64,000 nt of DNA from Vibrio alfacsensis (GTDB lineage: Bacteria > Pseudomonadota > Gammaproteobacteria > Enterobacterales > Vibrionaceae), in the NCBI RefSeq assembly GCF_003544875.1, contig NZ_CP032093.1, forward strand, positions 2,294,001 through 2,358,000. Direction: 5' to 3'. Under the pieces are notes generated by a model. That model did no database searches. It was given only the letters and a program-made list of their open reading frames with translations, and was not told the DNA's origin. Made by a program: the position numbers and the translations under genes. Below are positions 29,779 to 38,310 of the stretch, piece after piece (position 1 is the stretch's first letter; every line of letters begins with the position of its first letter).

Positions 29779-30528
29779 TTAACTCATACGAAGCAATGAA
29801 TCTGAAGATTTATCCATCTCTTCAGCGGTGCTCATCATTTTGACCTGCATTTCAAACTGACGTTGTAGGTCAATCAGAGCGGTCATTTCACCTACAGCAT
29901 TGACGTTACTGCCCTCAATCGCACCCGTTTGGATACCGATAGAGCCATCTGCTTCGTAAGGCTGGTTTGGAGTTTTATGGCGGAATAAGCCATTGGTATC
30001 TTTAAACAAGTTTTGATCGTCTGTGCGTACAAGCTTAATACGATCAACCACTTCCAGTTCTTCAGCCGGCGCACCTTGAGGCAGTACAGAGATGGTACCG
30101 TCACGACCGATTTCGATTTTGGATACAGGGATTGGCAGGGTGATTGGCGCATCATTTTCGCCCAAAATCACATGACCGCTCGCGTTAGTTAGCAAGCCAT
30201 TTTGATCGACTTTTAGGTTGCCGTTACGCGTCAAACCCTCTTTGCCGGTTTGGTCCATAACAGAAATCCAACCATTGCCCTCAACCGTAATATCAAGATC
30301 GCGACCAGTTGTGATCACACTGCCTTGAGCAAAGTTGTGCCCCGGACGTTCTGTCATGCTAAATACGCGTGACGGTAAGCCATCACCATAAGCTTGCATG
30401 GAACGAGCTTGTGCTAAATCAGCACGAAAGCCAGTTGTACTCACGTTTGCCAAGTTATTGGCACGCAATTGTAGGGCCTGCATATTTTGCTTGGCGCCAC
30501 TCATTGCGAGAAATAGTGCGCGATCCAT
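29779..30528 (-). CDS. flgF: Flagellar proximal rod protein FlgF
   Basis: The 249-residue protein begins MDRALFLAMSGAKQNMQALQLRANNLANVSTTGFRAD and ends AEEMDKSSDSLLRMS. It is one of the proximal rod subunits. It is the first gene of flgFGHIJ, with its own sigma-54 site 34 bases upstream at 30562-30578. Confidence 0.95.
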   Translation of the reverse strand: MDRALFLAMSGAKQNMQALQLRANNLANVSTTGFRADLAQARSMQAYGDGLPSRVFSMTERPGHNFAQGSVITTGRDLDITVEGNGWISVMDQTGKEGLTRNGNLKVDQNGLLTNASGHVILGENDAPITLPIPVSKIEIGRDGTISVLPQGAPAEELEVVDRIKLVRTDDQNLFKDTNGLFRHKTPNQPYEADGSIGIQTGAIEGSNVNAVGEMTALIDLQRQFEMQVKMMSTAEEMDKSSDSLLRMS

Positions 30529-30561
30529 AAATTACTCCAAAATTCTCTGTACAAGGAGTAA

Positions 30562-30578
30562 AAGCAAGAGTTATGCCA
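30562..30578 (-). promoter_or_regulatory. Sigma-54 promoter of flgFGHIJ
   Basis: On the minus strand it reads TGGCATAACTCTTGCTT, GG and GC ten bases apart. Confidence 0.8.
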
Positions 30579-30712
30579 ATATTAAAATAGCTTTATTAAT
30601 CAAAACTTGAGTATAAGAAGATACGTTTAAGAAAAATAAAGAGGGATAAATCGCAGGAGAGGCAAAACTTTGATCCACAAAGCGGCAATTGCGGCAAGTG
30701 AGAGATCAAAAC

Positions 30713-30750
30713 ATGCTCAACCCGAAGTGAGGTTTGTTCAGGTTGAGCAT
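30713..30750 (-). terminator. Hairpin after flgE
   Basis: ATGCTCAACC (30713-30722) and GGTTGAGCAT (30741-30750) form a 10-bp stem; on the minus strand GTTTTGATC follows. It separates the flgB-flgE unit from flgF. Confidence 0.65.
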
Positions 30751-30830
30751 CAGATGAATGTCATGATGTTATCAAGCAATAACGGCAACAACTCGTCTCG
30801 CTTGATCAAACAGATTATCGGACTAGCGTA

Positions 30831-32144
30831 CTAGCGAATCTGTAGGATATTTTGTTGCAGCTGATTATGAACTTCTAACGCACGTGAGTTTGCTTGGAAG
30901 TTACGCTGAGCAGAGATCAGGTCCACCAGCTCTTGAGTCATATCAATGTTTGACTGCTCTAACATACCGTTGTTGATCGTACCGAAAGAACCTTTGTTTG
31001 ATTCACCCCAGATCTTATCACCTGAGAACTGCGTTGAATCCCACTGAGTGCCGCCTTTCTTATCTAGACCTTGCTCATTAGGAACACGTACTAGTGCTAC
31101 ACGACCTAATGTTACGTTTTCGCCGTTTGAGTACGTACCCAATACGCTGCCGTTTTCATCAAAGTCGATCTTAGTTAAGAAGCCTGTTGTTGCACCGTCT
31201 TCATCAAATTTAGTCAGTTCGAATGGCGCTGCAAATTGCGTTGCCGAATCCAAACCTAAGTTCAATGTTTGCATTGCGTCTGCACCATTTAAATCAATTG
31301 GCGCAGGGTTACTTGCAGGATCGCCCAATGCTACCGAAGTAATCGGTTGGCCATTATTCAAGCTTGACAACGTACCATCGTTGTTAAACTTCATCGTGTG
31401 ACCAACATGACCCGTTGGTGTTGCTGCGTCACCGTTAGCAATATTGAGTGGCTTTTCACCCGCTTTATCTGTCACGGTGTAGTACGTTTGCCATGTATTT
31501 GGCTGAGTTTGGTCTTTCAAGTAGTAGGTTGTTAACTTGTAAGACTGACCCATCGAGTCATAAATGGTCGAAGAAGTCGAACGGTTGTACGTATTTGGGT
31601 CTGAAAAATCAAACTGAGTTGGATCTTTCAGTTCGCCATTTGCTGGTAAGTTAACGCCCACCTCAATATTCGCCGTCTGCTTTGGCTTACCAAATTCAGC
31701 TGGAATTTTTAATGGCTGAGGCTCATAAGATGAAACTTCGCCAGTATCTTTATTTACTTGATAACCTAGCAAAAATTCATCATTTGCGGTCACCATGTAG
31801 TTGTCTTTGTTTAAATGGAATGCACCGTTACGCGTCATTTCATTTTGTTGTGGCACCATACGATCTTTCGCGACGGCAAAGAAGCCAGAACCCGCAACAC
31901 GCAAGTCCATTGGGTTGTTCGTATAGATGCTCGAGCCCTCATGGAACTGCTGCGCAACTTGGTTCGCTTGCGCACCACCACCTGGAGTAGTTTTTGCGTT
32001 GGTAAACAAAGAGTTTGAATACACATCGCTAAACTCTGCACGTGACTCTTTAAAGCCGTATGTGTTAGCGTTCGCAATGTTGTTACTGGTGGTGTTCAAA
32101 TCCAATTGAGCGGAGGACAACCCGCTTAAAGATACATATGACAT
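30831..32144 (-). CDS. flgE: Flagellar hook protein FlgE
   Basis: The 437-residue hook subunit starts MSYVSLSGLSSAQLDLNTTSNNIANANTYGFKESRAEF and ends SNIDMTQELVDLISAQRNFQANSRALEVHNQLQQNILQIR, both standard. The middle is the surface domain (PFELTKFDEDGATTGFLTKIDFDENGSV). It is the last gene of flgBCDE and lies 31 bases after flgD. Confidence 0.96.
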   Translation of the reverse strand: MSYVSLSGLSSAQLDLNTTSNNIANANTYGFKESRAEFSDVYSNSLFTNAKTTPGGGAQANQVAQQFHEGSSIYTNNPMDLRVAGSGFFAVAKDRMVPQQNEMTRNGAFHLNKDNYMVTANDEFLLGYQVNKDTGEVSSYEPQPLKIPAEFGKPKQTANIEVGVNLPANGELKDPTQFDFSDPNTYNRSTSSTIYDSMGQSYKLTTYYLKDQTQPNTWQTYYTVTDKAGEKPLNIANGDAATPTGHVGHTMKFNNDGTLSSLNNGQPITSVALGDPASNPAPIDLNGADAMQTLNLGLDSATQFAAPFELTKFDEDGATTGFLTKIDFDENGSVLGTYSNGENVTLGRVALVRVPNEQGLDKKGGTQWDSTQFSGDKIWGESNKGSFGTINNGMLEQSNIDMTQELVDLISAQRNFQANSRALEVHNQLQQNILQIR

Positions 32145-32175
32145 TCTAAATTCTCCTAATCTGGGCGGCTATCGA

Positions 32176-32883
32176 TTACGCTTTGCCAACTTCCAAAACT
32201 TCTGCAAGTCGAACTGGCGATTCAAAACCAGCCAAATTGAGTAATACGTTTCCGTCGCCTTTCCCTAGCAATACACTATTTACATTGGCGTAAGTAGAAA
32301 CAGGGAACTCTTGCGATGCGCCCTCTACCAATCCCGATGCTTTCACATTGTATTTACCAGCAGGCATTGGATTTCCGCTTTCATCTTTTCCGTCCCAAAG
32401 CACTCGAGTGTCACCAGCGGGTTTCGCACCTACCTCAAAAGTACGAACCAATTGGCCAGCTTCGTTTTCTACACGAACAAACAAGTTGTCGATAGGTTGC
32501 GTTAGCTTAACCATTGCCGCCATCGTGGCGTTATCTTGCTTCACACCCGCCGCGCCAGGAACCAATACGTCACGTCCTACCAAAGAAGAAGCTTGCAACG
32601 CTTGGTTTGATGTCATTGATGAGTTCAAACTCTCAAACTGAGAATTCATCTTGCCAATGCCATCAACGGTCGCAAATGATGCCATTTGGGCAATCATTTG
32701 GTCGTTACTTACCGGCTTAAAAGGGTCCTGTTGAGACAATTGCTTGGTGAGCAAAGATAGGAAGTCTTCCTGTTTTAGGTCCTGCTTACCTGTGCTCTCT
32801 TCAGTTTTCTTGTTCTCTTGTAAACTTTTAAGCTGGTCGAGATAGGACAAGCCGCTTTGACCAACGTTATTAATTCCGGCCAT
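32176..32883 (-). CDS. flgD: Hook cap assembly protein FlgD
   Basis: The 235-residue protein has the N-terminal cap motif QEDFLSLLTKQLSQQDPFKPVSNDQMIAQMASFATVDGI and a C-terminal beta domain with LWDGKDESGNPMPAGKYNVKA. It caps the growing hook and is replaced by FlgK later. It is placed between flgC and flgE, as usual. Confidence 0.95.
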   Translation of the reverse strand: MAGINNVGQSGLSYLDQLKSLQENKKTEESTGKQDLKQEDFLSLLTKQLSQQDPFKPVSNDQMIAQMASFATVDGIGKMNSQFESLNSSMTSNQALQASSLVGRDVLVPGAAGVKQDNATMAAMVKLTQPIDNLFVRVENEAGQLVRTFEVGAKPAGDTRVLWDGKDESGNPMPAGKYNVKASGLVEGASQEFPVSTYANVNSVLLGKGDGNVLLNLAGFESPVRLAEVLEVGKA

Positions 32884-32900
32884 ACGCTACCCCCTTATCC

Positions 32901-33314
32901 TTATTGACCCATCTGCAGCGTACGCAGCAGCATTTGTTTACTTGAATCGGCCACTTGCACATTGGTTTGGTATGCACGAGAAGCTGAAATCATGTTTGCC
33001 ATTTCTTCCATCACATTAACGTTAGGTTTATAAATGTAACCCTCTTCGTTCGCGAGTGGGTGATCTGGGTTGTACTCCGCACTTAGCGGTTTATCGCTTT
33101 CCACAATACCTAACACTTTCACTGGCACCGTATCACCGCCACGCATGGCGTTACTTAACTCAGCACCAAAGACAGCATGGCGTGCTTTGTACGTGTCTTT
33201 CGCAGAGCTGCTGACACTATCCGCATTCGCCAAGTTGCTTGAGGTCGTATTCAGACGAACAGACTCAGCGCTCATTGCAGAACCAGTCACATTAAAAACG
33301 TTAAATAAGCTCAT
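32901..33314 (-). CDS. flgC: Flagellar proximal rod protein FlgC
   Basis: The 137-residue protein opens SLFNVFNVTGSAMSAESVRLNTTSSNLANADS and ends NPNVNVMEEMANMISASRAYQTNVQVADSSKQMLLRTL-type sequence. It builds the proximal rod with FlgB. It starts 5 bases after the flgB stop. Confidence 0.95.
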   Translation of the reverse strand: MSLFNVFNVTGSAMSAESVRLNTTSSNLANADSVSSSAKDTYKARHAVFGAELSNAMRGGDTVPVKVLGIVESDKPLSAEYNPDHPLANEEGYIYKPNVNVMEEMANMISASRAYQTNVQVADSSKQMLLRTLQMGQ

Positions 33315-33319
33315 CTAAA

Positions 33320-33715
33320 TTATTGCCCCTTGATTGCCTTGGTTAAGTTCTTGAATTTGCCACCTAAAAAGTCGAGTGATGCTTGGTGTCTAATTTGGTT
33401 CTGCATAAACAAATTACGCTCTAAATCCAAATCAACGGTGTTGCCATCACCCGTATCAGGTTGTGTTGGAAGGCGATATAACTTATCCCCAGTCAACGTT
33501 GCAGTGGCAGGAATATGCCGACCATCCGTACGGCTAAGACCAATGCTTGCCCCAGATGTTGCCGCCTGTAATTCCTTAGCAAAGTCTAAACCTCTTGATT
33601 TATAACCCGGAGTGTTCGCTTGTGCGATGTTGGTGGAAATCACCTCCGCATTACGCTCACGTACACCCACTGTGTGTTGATGGATGCCCAGTGCATTGTC
33701 AAAAGATATAGCCAT
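33320..33715 (-). CDS. flgB: Flagellar proximal rod protein FlgB
   Basis: The 131-residue protein has the rod motif in its first part (NAEVISTNIAQANTPGYKSRGLDFAKEL) and the helical tail FMQNQIRHQASLDFLGGKFKNLTKAIKGQ. It is the first gene of flgBCDE, driven by the sigma-54 site at 33758-33774. Confidence 0.95.
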   Translation of the reverse strand: MAISFDNALGIHQHTVGVRERNAEVISTNIAQANTPGYKSRGLDFAKELQAATSGASIGLSRTDGRHIPATATLTGDKLYRLPTQPDTGDGNTVDLDLERNLFMQNQIRHQASLDFLGGKFKNLTKAIKGQ

Positions 33716-33757
33716 TTGCGCCTCTACATTAAGAACTGACCGTTACTAATAATTAAA

Positions 33758-33774
33758 TAGCAAGTAGCGTGCCA
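33758..33774 (-). promoter_or_regulatory. Sigma-54 promoter of flgBCDE
   Basis: On the minus strand it reads TGGCACGCTACTTGCTA, a full RpoN consensus 43 bases before flgB. Confidence 0.9.
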
Positions 33775-33780
33775 AAACTG

Positions 33781-33804
33781 AAGCTAAAGCTAAAGTTAAA
33801 GTTA
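33781..33804. repeat. Hexamer tandem repeat, four copies
   Basis: AAGCTA AAGCTA AAGTTA AAGTTA lies just upstream of the flgB -24 element and is followed by a run of seven C at 33810-33816. Confidence 0.75.
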
Positions 33805-33866
33805 AAACACCCCCCCTGCAGCTGGCCCATTACTTCAACTCGCTTTGCTTATAAGTCGTTACTTAT

Positions 33867-33909
33867 CAAGTAAAAACCAAGCAAGTAAAACCAAGCAAGT
33901 AAAAGCCAG
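33867..33909. repeat. 14-15-bp tandem repeat, three copies
   Basis: Units CAAGTAAAAACCAAG, CAAGTAAAACCAAG and CAAGTAAAAGCCAG lie at 33867-33881, 33882-33895 and 33896-33909. Confidence 0.78.
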
Positions 33910-34048
33910 ACTGATTAATAGAATGTCATATCAAATCGAGTAATCAGCTCAATCCTTTCAAAATATACACCCTATTGCTTGAATTGGGTAAAACGTGTTG
34001 AATGATGGGACAAGGAAATTAAGAAGCGAAGTAATAAAAAGAAAACAA

Positions 34049-34073
34049 AAAGCCTGACGCAAGGTCAGGCTTT
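34049..34073 (-). terminator. Terminator of cheVR
   Basis: AAAGCCTGAC / GTCAGGCTTT with a 5-base loop is followed on the minus strand by TTGTTTTC. Confidence 0.88.
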
Positions 34074-34108
34074 GTGAGCAAAATGAATAATCCGCTATTT
34101 AGGGGTGG

Positions 34109-34936
34109 TTATTTTAACTTATAAATAATGCCTGGATTACAGCGCACCATTTCAAATCGGTCCGTCAAACCTGTCAGTGATTCTGATGCCCCAAGTAGTA
34201 AGTAACCACCCGGATTGAGGCTGTTTGCCATTTGGTTAAGCACTTTTGACTTCATCTCTGGTGAGAAGTAAATCAGTACATTTCGGCAAAAAATAATATC
34301 GAACTTGCCCAATAGAGCATAGCTGTCCATTAGGTTTTGCGGGCGGAAGTTAACCAATCGTTTCACATTGTCTTTCACTTTCATGCGGCCATCGCCAGCA
34401 TCTTCAAAGAACGTACGGCGACGCTCAGGCGAAAGACCGCGTCCTAATGCGAGGTTGTCGTATACACCCGCGCGACACATATCTAACATGCTTGCAGAAA
34501 TATCCGTTGCCGTGATCGACACGCTTGGCAATAACCCTGGCTTACGTTGCTGCGTTTCCAGAATCGTCATTGCCATCGAATATGGCTCTTGCCCGGAAGA
34601 GCTAGCGGCAGACCAAATTTTGATTGGACGTTTACTTGCCGCCACTTCAGGTAAAAGTTTGTCAGCTAAAACCGTGAACGGATAAGTATCTCGGAACCAC
34701 AGTGTTTCGTTCGTCGTCATGGCATCCACCGCAGCAATGCGTAACTCTCGATTGCGTCCGGTGACAACATCGCGCAGTAAGTCAGATAAAGAACCTAAAT
34801 TGAACTTTGATACTAACGGGCTCAGACGACTGCGTACAAGGTATTGCTTGCTGTCGCCAAGCACGATGCCACACTGTGATTCCAGAAAACGACTAAAGTC
34901 ACGATACTCTTGATCACTGATTGTAATAGCAGTCAT
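34109..34936 (-). CDS. cheR: Chemoreceptor methyltransferase CheR
   Basis: The 275-residue enzyme methylates glutamates of chemoreceptors with S-adenosylmethionine. The N-terminal helical domain (residues 8-75) is followed by the SAM domain with IKIWSAASSSGQEPYSMAMTI, TATDIS, FDIIFCRNVLIYFSPEMK and YLLLGASESL. It lies 11 bases after cheV and has no pentapeptide-receptor binding oddity visible. Confidence 0.96.
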   Translation of the reverse strand: MTAITISDQEYRDFSRFLESQCGIVLGDSKQYLVRSRLSPLVSKFNLGSLSDLLRDVVTGRNRELRIAAVDAMTTNETLWFRDTYPFTVLADKLLPEVAASKRPIKIWSAASSSGQEPYSMAMTILETQQRKPGLLPSVSITATDISASMLDMCRAGVYDNLALGRGLSPERRRTFFEDAGDGRMKVKDNVKRLVNFRPQNLMDSYALLGKFDIIFCRNVLIYFSPEMKSKVLNQMANSLNPGGYLLLGASESLTGLTDRFEMVRCNPGIIYKLK

Positions 34937-34947
34937 TAATGTCTCTT

Positions 34948-35874
34948 TTATTGTGTTAATGCAGATTTAACCGCGTTACCCAATTCATCTGGGTTAAATT
35001 TTGCAATGAAGCTGTTAGCTCCTACGCGTTCAACCATTGCTTGGTTGAAAACACCACTCAATGAGGAGTGGAGAATAACATAAAGATCTTTCAACTCCGC
35101 ATTTCTGCGAATTTCGGCCGTCAATGTATATCCATCCATTTCAGGCATTTCTATGTCAGAAATAACCAATGAAATTTGATCGTAAATACTGCCTTGTTGA
35201 GCCATTTCAAGCAGCTTATTGTACGCTTCTTTGCCGTCTTTCACAGAGACAACTTCAAAACCAATTGAAGTAATAGCACGTTCAACTTGCTTACGAGCAA
35301 CGGTGGAGTCATCCGCAATTAAAATGCGTCTTACGATTGGCTTCGCTTGTTCTGCTACGGCGATCTCTTCACCAATGCTCGAATCCATGGTTTCATCAAC
35401 TGGTGCAATTTCAGCTAAGATTTTTTCTACATCGAGAATCTCAACCAATTCATTGTCGATATTCGTCACTGCCGTTAGGTAATGAGCTTTGCCTGCACCA
35501 TCTGGTGGTGGCAAAATTGCTTCCCAATGCATATTAATAATACGCTCTACCGAAGACACTAAAAATGCTTGAATAGTGCGGTTGAACTCCGCAATCACAA
35601 CAAAACACTTGTCAATGTCTGTCGTTGGGCGACCGCCGATAGCCAAGCTCAAGTCAATAACAGATACGGTATGGCCACGAATATGAGCAACACCTTTCAC
35701 CAATCGATGAAGATTTGGCATCATTGTCAACTTAGGGCACTGCAACACTTCTTTTACTTTGAATACGTTGATACCGTAGCGCTGTCGTCCCATCAGCCGA
35801 AAAGTCAATAGCTCCAATCGGTTCTGACCGACGAGTTGCGTACGCTGATTCACCGAATCAAGAATCCCCGTCAT
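34948..35874 (-). CDS. cheV: Chemotaxis coupling protein CheV
   Basis: The 308-residue protein fuses a CheW-like domain (about residues 15-165, LELLTFRLMGRQRYGINVFKVKEV) to a receiver domain (about 180-308). The receiver has the acidic pair in LIADDS, the phospho-acceptor Asp in VISDIEMPEMDGYT and the lysine in FIAKFNPDEL. CheV couples receptors to CheA and can adapt by phosphorylation. It starts cheVR, divergent from flgA across 76 bases. Confidence 0.95.
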   Translation of the reverse strand: MTGILDSVNQRTQLVGQNRLELLTFRLMGRQRYGINVFKVKEVLQCPKLTMMPNLHRLVKGVAHIRGHTVSVIDLSLAIGGRPTTDIDKCFVVIAEFNRTIQAFLVSSVERIINMHWEAILPPPDGAGKAHYLTAVTNIDNELVEILDVEKILAEIAPVDETMDSSIGEEIAVAEQAKPIVRRILIADDSTVARKQVERAITSIGFEVVSVKDGKEAYNKLLEMAQQGSIYDQISLVISDIEMPEMDGYTLTAEIRRNAELKDLYVILHSSLSGVFNQAMVERVGANSFIAKFNPDELGNAVKSALTQ

Positions 35875-35950
35875 ATGCTCAACTCCATCTCAAACTTTTT
35901 GTTTTTAAATGATACTCTACCACTGGCAGGCATAATACCAAGGAAACAGT

Positions 35951-36697
35951 ATGGCGCACCATAATATAATGTCGACACCATTAACCATGACAATATGTAG
36001 AGCGGTCTTTATAAAGTACGCTAAGTCTATCGGCATTATGCTCAGTATGTTTAGCTTTTTTGTTCATTCAGCAACGGAAAACCAACTTGATCAAATTAGA
36101 ACCGCGGCAGAACAGCACATTCTTAGCACGCTAGAGCAACCAGCGGGAGGAGAATTATCAGCCAATGCGGCAAATATTGATCCACGTATCAAAGCCACCG
36201 ATTGCCCTGAACCACTTGAAACTTCGGCATCATCAACCAGTAGCACAAGAAGTAACATTAATGTTCTCGTTGAGTGTGTTGCCGATAATTGGAAAGTGTA
36301 TGTCCCTGTCAGGATCTCAGCATCCGTACCCATGATCGTTTCTACTCGACAACTTGGTCGAGGCGAGATCATCAGCGCCTCCGATGTCACTACCTCCATG
36401 ATAGAACTGCAACGTTTTCGTAAAGACGGCTTTACCAACTACGAACAAGTCGTGGGCTCAAAACTTAAGCGCAACGTGCGCTTGGGTGATGTCGTCGAAC
36501 GTAATGACGTCTGTGTCGTGTGCCGCAATGAAAAAGTGACGATAAAAGCCATAAAATCAGGCATGACGATCACAACACAAGGCACAGCCCTTCAAGACGG
36601 ATCATCCGGTGACCAAGTAAGAGTGAAAAATGACAAGTCTCAACGTATAATAGAGGGGATAGTGACTGGTATTGCGGAAATTACCGTGACATTCTAA
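35951..36697 (+). CDS. flgA: P-ring assembly chaperone FlgA
   Basis: The 248-residue protein has an N-terminal signal region (SIGIMLSMFSFFVHSATEN) and the SAF-type domain. Visible are QLGRGEIISASDVTTSMIELQRFRKDG, LKRNVRLGDVVERNDVCVVCRNEKVTI and GTALQDGSSGDQVRVKNDKSQRIIEGIV. It assists FlgI ring formation in the periplasm. ATG 35951 follows AAGGAAA, though a later ATG (35969 or 35987) could be used. It heads flgAMN. Confidence 0.92.
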   Translation: MAHHNIMSTPLTMTICRAVFIKYAKSIGIMLSMFSFFVHSATENQLDQIRTAAEQHILSTLEQPAGGELSANAANIDPRIKATDCPEPLETSASSTSSTRSNINVLVECVADNWKVYVPVRISASVPMIVSTRQLGRGEIISASDVTTSMIELQRFRKDGFTNYEQVVGSKLKRNVRLGDVVERNDVCVVCRNEKVTIKAIKSGMTITTQGTALQDGSSGDQVRVKNDKSQRIIEGIVTGIAEITVTF

Positions 36698-36765
36698 ATG
36701 CTTTAATTCGAATGGCTCAGCTTCTCTCATCAAAGTGTAAAAACCGATAAAAATGCAAAAAAACA

Positions 36766-36793
36766 CTAAAGTTCTTTTGCTCACCGTCGATAA
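36766..36793 (+). promoter_or_regulatory. Sigma-28 promoter of flgMN
   Basis: CTAAAG (36766-36771), a 14-base spacer and GTCGATAA (36786-36793) match the FliA consensus 41 bases before flgM. It lets the anti-sigma gene respond to its own sigma factor. Confidence 0.85.
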
Positions 36794-36833
36794 TCTGGAT
36801 ACCACTAGTACGATTCAAGTATAAGGTTGAAAT

Positions 36834-37148
36834 ATGGCAGGTATAGACAACATACGCTCAGGACAAATGATGACGACGACCAGTCGTGCGCCTGCGCGTA
36901 ACGATTCTTCGGCATCTAGCGCGACAGAATCAAAAAGAGCGCCAGCTCAACAAGATGCAGTATCACTAAGCCAGCAAGGTAAAGCCGTCAGTAAACTCCA
37001 ACAGGATATGGCAGCGTCACCAGCGTATGACACCGCTAAGGTGGCAGCAATAAAAGAAGCCATTGCGAACGGTTCTTACAAAGTTGATCCCGAGAAACTG
37101 GCTGACAACATCATCAAGTTTGAAAACGAACTGCACAGCAACAGCTAA
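36834..37148 (+). CDS. flgM: Anti-sigma-28 factor FlgM
   Basis: The 104-residue protein has a disordered N-terminus (AGIDNIRSGQMM) and the conserved C-terminal helices with AAIKEAIANGSYKVDPEKLADNIIKFENEL. It holds FliA until it is exported through the finished hook-basal body. It lies between flgA and flgN, with an internal sigma-28 promoter. Confidence 0.95.
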   Translation: MAGIDNIRSGQMMTTTSRAPARNDSSASSATESKRAPAQQDAVSLSQQGKAVSKLQQDMAASPAYDTAKVAAIKEAIANGSYKVDPEKLADNIIKFENELHSNS

Positions 37149-37174
37149 CTGACTTAGGCTCAAGGTAAGTATTT

Positions 37175-37600
37175 ATGGCAGCATTAGTCGATCTGGTGAA
37201 CTTTCAATTAGAAAATGCTAAGGCACTTTCTGATGTTTTGCGCCAAGAAACACAAGCGATCACCGCACGTGTCTCTGCTGAGATTGAAAAGCTGGCTAAA
37301 GAAAAAATGACGCTCATTGATCAACTGCGAACCACTGATCAGCGAATCGCCTCTCACCCGCACGTCAATCAACTTACCGAAGATGAAAACCTAAGTCAGG
37401 TTGTCGCAAAGATTCAATCGATCGTTTTGGATTGCCAACAAGTCAATCAATCAAATGGTGAATCGCTTAATCGCGCGCAATTGAGTTTCAATAAGCTTAA
37501 CAACATGCTTCAACACACTCATGGCAAAATCGGCATGACGTACAACGCTGGTGGAAAAACACACACCATCTCTACTTTAGGCACCAACATCAAAGCGTAA
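37175..37600 (+). CDS. flgN: Flagellar chaperone FlgN
   Basis: The 141-residue, mainly helical protein (VNFQLENAKALSDVLRQETQAITARVSAEIEKLAKEK) fits FlgN, the export chaperone of FlgK and FlgL. The C-terminal part has KLNNMLQHTHGKIGMTYNAGGKT. It lies 26 bases after flgM, ending the unit. Confidence 0.9.
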   Translation: MAALVDLVNFQLENAKALSDVLRQETQAITARVSAEIEKLAKEKMTLIDQLRTTDQRIASHPHVNQLTEDENLSQVVAKIQSIVLDCQQVNQSNGESLNRAQLSFNKLNNMLQHTHGKIGMTYNAGGKTHTISTLGTNIKA

Positions 37601-37869
37601 TGCTTTCCGTTAACCCCACGACTTAACGATCTATCAAAACCTATCGAAACCACCTTTCAGCCAGTAAACGCTAATCTCTAGCCAATAACCTATAACCAAA
37701 AAGCCAAAAGCATCGAACATGCACAAAATGCACCGAGCACAAAAAAAAGTACCGCGCATAAAAAAGCGACCGATTGTTGCCAACCTGCCGCTCAAATAGA
37801 TTATCTGTTTGTGAAGTAGTAGTAGAACGAAGCAGTACTAGAACGAAATTGTTGTAGAACGAAATAGTA
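37601..37869. other. Intergenic region rich in short repeats, flgN-flgP
   Basis: Both genes converge here. No gene is seen, only a small CTATCRAAAC doublet (37631-37650), a degenerate repeat at 37721-37772 and the repeat at 37818-37881. Confidence 0.7.
37721..37772. repeat. Degenerate 16-19-bp tandem repeat, three copies
   Basis: Units at 37721-37736, 37737-37755 and 37756-37772 start GCACAAAA or GCATAAAA and end in a C/G-rich ACCG-like part. Confidence 0.55.
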
Positions 37870-37881
37870 CTAGAACAAAGT
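37818..37881. repeat. 15-17-bp tandem repeat over the flgP stop codon
   Basis: Four units with the core GTAGAACGAA or CTAGAACGAA lie at 37818-37833, 37834-37850, 37851-37865 and 37866-37881. The last contains the flgP TAG stop (37870-37872), so the others are downstream copies of the gene end. Confidence 0.8.
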
Positions 37882-38301
37882 CTGCTGACGCTTCTCTGGC
37901 ACTTGTTGCACTTCTCCATAGTCGCGAAGTTTATCCATTTTACGGATATCTAAGCGCAGTTCTGTAACATAACTGTCTTCGACTAAGTAACTGCGCACCA
38001 CTTCCGCGCCACGAATCACACCATCCACGGCACCAGTCGTACTTTCTTCACCCAAACGCTGATCGGCAAGTTCCGCACGGCCACTGACTCGCATACCATA
38101 CACCTGCTCAGCAAGTTCTCGGTAAGCATCGATCTTTGATGCACGCATTGCGCGAACACGTTTTTCTTCAACCGTACGGCCCGTTTGTTCGCTGACGCTT
38201 GCGTAGCCCACCGCCACTAAAATTTCATCTTGTCGCATCTGTTGCAGCGGCTGACAACCCACTAGCACCAATGTCGCTACTATAAATAATAACTTTTTCA
38301 T
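37870..38301 (-). CDS. flgP: FlgP lipoprotein
   Basis: The 143-residue LPP20-family outer-membrane lipoprotein has the lipobox LVLVGCQP and then the conserved VRAMRASKIDAYRELAEQVYGMRVSGRAEL and VTELRLDIRKMDKL. In Vibrio, FlgP works with FlgO and FlgT at the outer-membrane ring of the sheathed flagellum. It is 9 bases after flgO. Its stop codon lies in a tandem repeat. Confidence 0.92.
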   Translation of the reverse strand: MKKLLFIVATLVLVGCQPLQQMRQDEILVAVGYASVSEQTGRTVEEKRVRAMRASKIDAYRELAEQVYGMRVSGRAELADQRLGEESTTGAVDGVIRGAEVVRSYLVEDSYVTELRLDIRKMDKLRDYGEVQQVPEKRQQTLF

Positions 38302-38310
38302 GTTGTTTTC

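Larger units (their letters stand above)
33716..34108. other. flgB upstream region and cheR 3' region
   Basis: No gene is present. It holds the flgB promoter, two short tandem repeats (33781-33804 and 33867-33909) and the cheR terminator. Confidence 0.7.
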
